Assembly (NCBI RefSeq): GCF_900699785.1
Contig: NZ_LR535679.1
Location: 1,612,001 to 1,676,000, forward strand
Direction of reading: 5' to 3'
DNA: 64,000 nucleotides
Source of the DNA: Campylobacter showae
GTDB taxonomy: Bacteria; Campylobacterota; Campylobacteria; Campylobacterales; Campylobacteraceae
Below, in pieces: positions 62,654-64,000 of this stretch. The translations under genes were made by a program, and so were the position numbers. The first letter of the stretch is position 1; each line of letters starts with the position of its first letter. A model generated the notes under the pieces. That model was not told where the DNA came from, did not search any database, and saw only the letters and a program-made list of their open reading frames with translations.

Positions 62654-64000
62654 ATGGCGAAAAAATTTATAGACGTTATGGATACTACCTTTAGAGACGG
62701 CTTTCAGTCGGTTTTCGGCGCGCGCGTGGCGATGGCTGATTTTTTACCCGCGGTTAGCGCGGCTAAAGAGGCCGGCATAACGCACTTTGAGTTTGGCGGC
62801 GGGGCGCGATTTCAGAGCCTTTATTTTTATTTGAACGAAGATGCGTTTGCGATGATGGATAAATTTCGCGAAACGGTCGGGCCCGAGGCAAACCTGCAAA
62901 CTCTAAGCCGCGGCGTAAATACCGTGACGCTAGACACGGGCAGCCGCGAGCTAGTCGATCTGCACGCGAAGCTCTTTAAAAAGCATGGCACGACCACGAT
63001 ACGAAACTTCGACGCGCTAAACGACGTGGAAAATTTAAAATTTTCCGGCGAACGTATCGCTCATCACGGCTTAAAGCACGAAGTGGTCGTCACGATGATG
63101 GATCTGCCCGCGGGCTGTTCGGGCGCGCACGACGTGGCGTTTTACGAGCGGATTTTGCGCGAAATTTTAGACGCGGGCATCCCGTATCACAGCGTTTGTT
63201 TCAAAGACGCCAGCGGCACCTCTAGCCCGCAAAAAGTATATGAGACCATCAAAATGGCTCGCAAACTCCTCCCGCAAAATACCCACATCAGACTCCACAC
63301 CCACGAAACCGCAGGCGTTAGCGTCGCTTGCTATATGGCCGCTCTAGAAGCGGGCGCAGACGGCATCGATCTAGCCGCAAGCCCCGTTAGCGGCGGCACC
63401 AGCCAGCCAGATATCCTAACGATGCTGCATGCCGTTAAGGGCAAAAACTACGATCTGGGCGGACTTGACGTGGAGAAAATTCTAAAATACGAAAGCGTAC
63501 TCGGCGAATGCTTGAAAGATTATTTCCTGCCGCCCGAAGCCGTGCAGGTTAGCCCGCTCATCCCGTTTAGCCCGATGCCGGGCGGCGCGCTAACGGCAAA
63601 TACCCAAATGATGCGCGATAATAATATCTTGGATAAATTCCCCGAGGTCATCCTAGCGATGCGCGAAGTCGTGCAAAAGGGCGGCTACGGCACGAGCGTG
63701 ACGCCGGTTAGTCAGTTTTATTTCCAGCAGGCGTTTAATAACGTAATGTTTGGCCCGTGGAAAAAGATCGCCGAGGGCTACGGTAAAATGGTGCTAGGCT
63801 ACTTCGGCAAGACGCCCGTAGAGCCCGACAAGAGCGTGGTTAAGCTAGCTAGCGAGCAGTTAAGCTTAAAACCGACCAAAGAGCATGCCATGGATATCGC
63901 GGATAAAGACGAGAGCAAGTCGCTTAAATTTACGCGCGAGCTGCTTAAAAAAGAGGGCATCGAGCCTAGCGAGGAAAATATCTTTATCGCTGCGGCGTGC
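62654..64000 (+). CDS. pycB: Pyruvate carboxylase subunit B / oxaloacetate decarboxylase alpha (partial)
   Basis: 449 codons are open to the window edge. The carboxyltransferase TIM barrel shows DTTFRDGFQS (~9-18), the metal-binding RLHTHETAGV (~214-223), VCFKDASGTSSP with the Lys that is carboxylated in this family, and PVSGGTSQPD. The start of the PYC/OADA domain follows. The C-terminal biotinyl domain lies beyond the edge. In Campylobacter the separate B subunit works with PycA in anaplerotic oxaloacetate formation; a sodium-pump decarboxylase alpha subunit is the alternative. AAGG stands before the ATG. Confidence 0.85.
   Translation, partial: MAKKFIDVMDTTFRDGFQSVFGARVAMADFLPAVSAAKEAGITHFEFGGGARFQSLYFYLNEDAFAMMDKFRETVGPEANLQTLSRGVNTVTLDTGSRELVDLHAKLFKKHGTTTIRNFDALNDVENLKFSGERIAHHGLKHEVVVTMMDLPAGCSGAHDVAFYERILREILDAGIPYHSVCFKDASGTSSPQKVYETIKMARKLLPQNTHIRLHTHETAGVSVACYMAALEAGADGIDLAASPVSGGTSQPDILTMLHAVKGKNYDLGGLDVEKILKYESVLGECLKDYFLPPEAVQVSPLIPFSPMPGGALTANTQMMRDNNILDKFPEVILAMREVVQKGGYGTSVTPVSQFYFQQAFNNVMFGPWKKIAEGYGKMVLGYFGKTPVEPDKSVVKLASEQLSLKPTKEHAMDIADKDESKSLKFTRELLKKEGIEPSEENIFIAAAC

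Overview
The window is chromosomal DNA of a Campylobacter. The gene order agrees with what is known from C. jejuni: dnaJ-racR-racS-recR; fur-lysS-glyA-DUF1882-SPOR-aroE preceded by gatC and a CvpA gene; and a 6S RNA upstream of purD. By eye the core DNA is roughly 45-50% GC, which fits the higher-GC oral species (C. showae, C. rectus, C. curvus, C. gracilis) better than C. jejuni. The species cannot be fixed from the window.

Positions 1-7348 are a visibly AT-rich accessory island lying against the 3' end of tRNA-Phe(GAA). It holds the 3' end of a filamentous-haemagglutinin/CdiA-type gene with its toxin tip, an overlapping lipoprotein gene in the immunity position, and a second, N-terminally truncated CdiA-like ORF. 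The two CdiA pieces share an identical stretch (1-305 and 3126-3430). Behind them come several toxin tails and immunity-like genes, many broken by a stop codon or frameshift: a colicin E3-like tip after an in-frame TAA, a TPR protein, an Imm32-like gene, a frameshifted toxin/immunity pair, a decayed small immunity gene and an AAA-ATPase remnant. The arrangement is that of a contact-dependent inhibition locus with orphan toxin/immunity cassettes.

From 7349 to 64000 the window is mostly compact core genome. Region by region: mraY-murD, gpmI, murC and mutS2 (7.5-15.8 kb); a LysE exporter and a GGDEF/EAL protein (16.4-19 kb); hisG-coaX with a BamB-like/YfgM-like lipoprotein pair (19.4-22.6 kb); gatC-pilT-cvpA-fur-lysS-glyA-DUF1882-SPOR-aroE (22.7-30.2 kb); pyk, a TRAP binding protein, recR-racS-racR, dnaJ, a Sel1 protein and uvrC (30-39.6 kb); nhaD, guaA, a bicupin, a PIN-like protein, hemD, 6S RNA, purD, RDD, lptD, a PRTase-like protein, pnp and a universal stress protein (40-53.8 kb); tRNA-Leu(GAG), atpE, two tandem NSS symporters, TRAP dctQM, a DUF4139 protein, a helical cytoplasmic protein and the start of a pyruvate carboxylase B/oxaloacetate decarboxylase alpha gene (54-64 kb).

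Together these genes cover peptidoglycan precursor synthesis (MraY, MurD, MurC), LPS export (LptD and a possible LptM-like lipoprotein), translation (LysS, GatC), iron control (Fur, with a Fur-box-like palindrome before the bicupin gene), two-component control (RacRS) and uptake of organic or amino acids. Two intergenic elements about 45 kb apart (15811-16240 and 61041-61480) are the same mosaic non-coding repeat, with the hairpin-bearing core in opposite orientations between inverted GAGACC-type ends. The word AAATTT is extremely frequent in spacers.
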